Positions 63,997 through 64,000 of a DNA stretch of 64,000 bases are shown here, one piece after another. The first letter of the stretch is position 1. Every line of letters begins with the position of its first letter. The stretch lies in assembly GCF_007991175.1 (NCBI RefSeq), contig NZ_BJXV01000004.1:1-64000 (forward strand). The letters are read 5' to 3'. This DNA is from Halovibrio variabilis (GTDB lineage Bacteria; Pseudomonadota; Gammaproteobacteria; Pseudomonadales; Halomonadaceae). Below the pieces are notes generated by a model, which was not told the origin of the DNA, did not search any database, and saw only the letters and a program-made list of their open reading frames with translations. The position numbers and the translations under genes were made by a program.

Positions 63997-64000
63997 GCGC

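Overview
The window reads as a chromosomal segment of a moderately halophilic gammaproteobacterium, most likely a Halomonas-type member of the Halomonadaceae. The grounds are the gamma-type gene orders (rpsU-dnaG-rpoD next to tsaD; lptD-surA-pdxA-rsmA-apaG-apaH), E. coli-type SpeD, the AmgK/MurU cell-wall recycling pair, and a dense set of compatible-solute genes (ProVWX, a BCCT carrier, a universal stress protein). No database search was possible; family assignments come from motifs and remembered family sequences.

Layout. 1-33 is a homopolymer G run, probably a contig-end artefact. 34-3540 is an accessory zone: a graveyard of IS701, IS5, IS66, IS3 and IS630 fragments, a frameshifted HigB-like toxin with an intact HigA-like antitoxin, a broken D12-class adenine methylase and one orphan ORF. 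Most of it (795-3508) lies between a CAU-anticodon tRNA gene (3463-3539, minus) and a 46-bp copy of that tRNA's 3' half, the mark of tRNA-site-specific integration; no integrase survives. 3652-6062 holds a YceI-like periplasmic protein and an ABC exporter. 6157-13402 is a ferric-siderophore uptake locus (ATPase, two permeases, binding protein, TonB-dependent receptor) with Fur-box-like sites and a divergent LysR regulator. 13481-17587 has an AEC carrier, the corpse of a PQQ-dependent sugar dehydrogenase and a histidine kinase/sigma54 activator pair. 17789-24066 has an acidic lipoprotein and the osmoprotectant block proVWX-usp-BCCT. A MITE/REP-like element follows at 24195-24307.

24410-33427 carries an exonuclease with a cNMP/CBS/DUF294 protein, a DUF4168 protein, a DMT exporter, an EAL phosphodiesterase, MtgA, and glutathione-dependent formaldehyde detoxification (adhC, fghA) with a metallo-beta-lactamase-fold protein under a probable LysR regulator. 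34489-44226 is the most novel part: a divergent cluster of three amide/peptide-hydrolase-type enzymes (DUF1028, an M20 ureidohydrolase-like enzyme, and an M42 peptidase of the type linked to the osmolyte N-acetylglutaminylglutamine amide) facing a Dpp-type ABC importer with a natural permease-ATPase fusion and a FadR-type regulator. A fragment resembling the LysR gene on its left edge lies at its right edge. I infer uptake and degradation of a capped or modified small peptide.

From 44601 onward the content is core: an unknown membrane protein, rpoD-dnaG-rpsU with an attenuator-like terminator between rpsU and dnaG, tsaD, plsY, folB-folK, the cca-apaH-apaG-rsmA-pdxA-surA-lptD run on the minus strand, and amgK-murU, a gamma-glutamylcyclotransferase-like protein, an OsmC-like protein and speD on the plus strand up to the window end.
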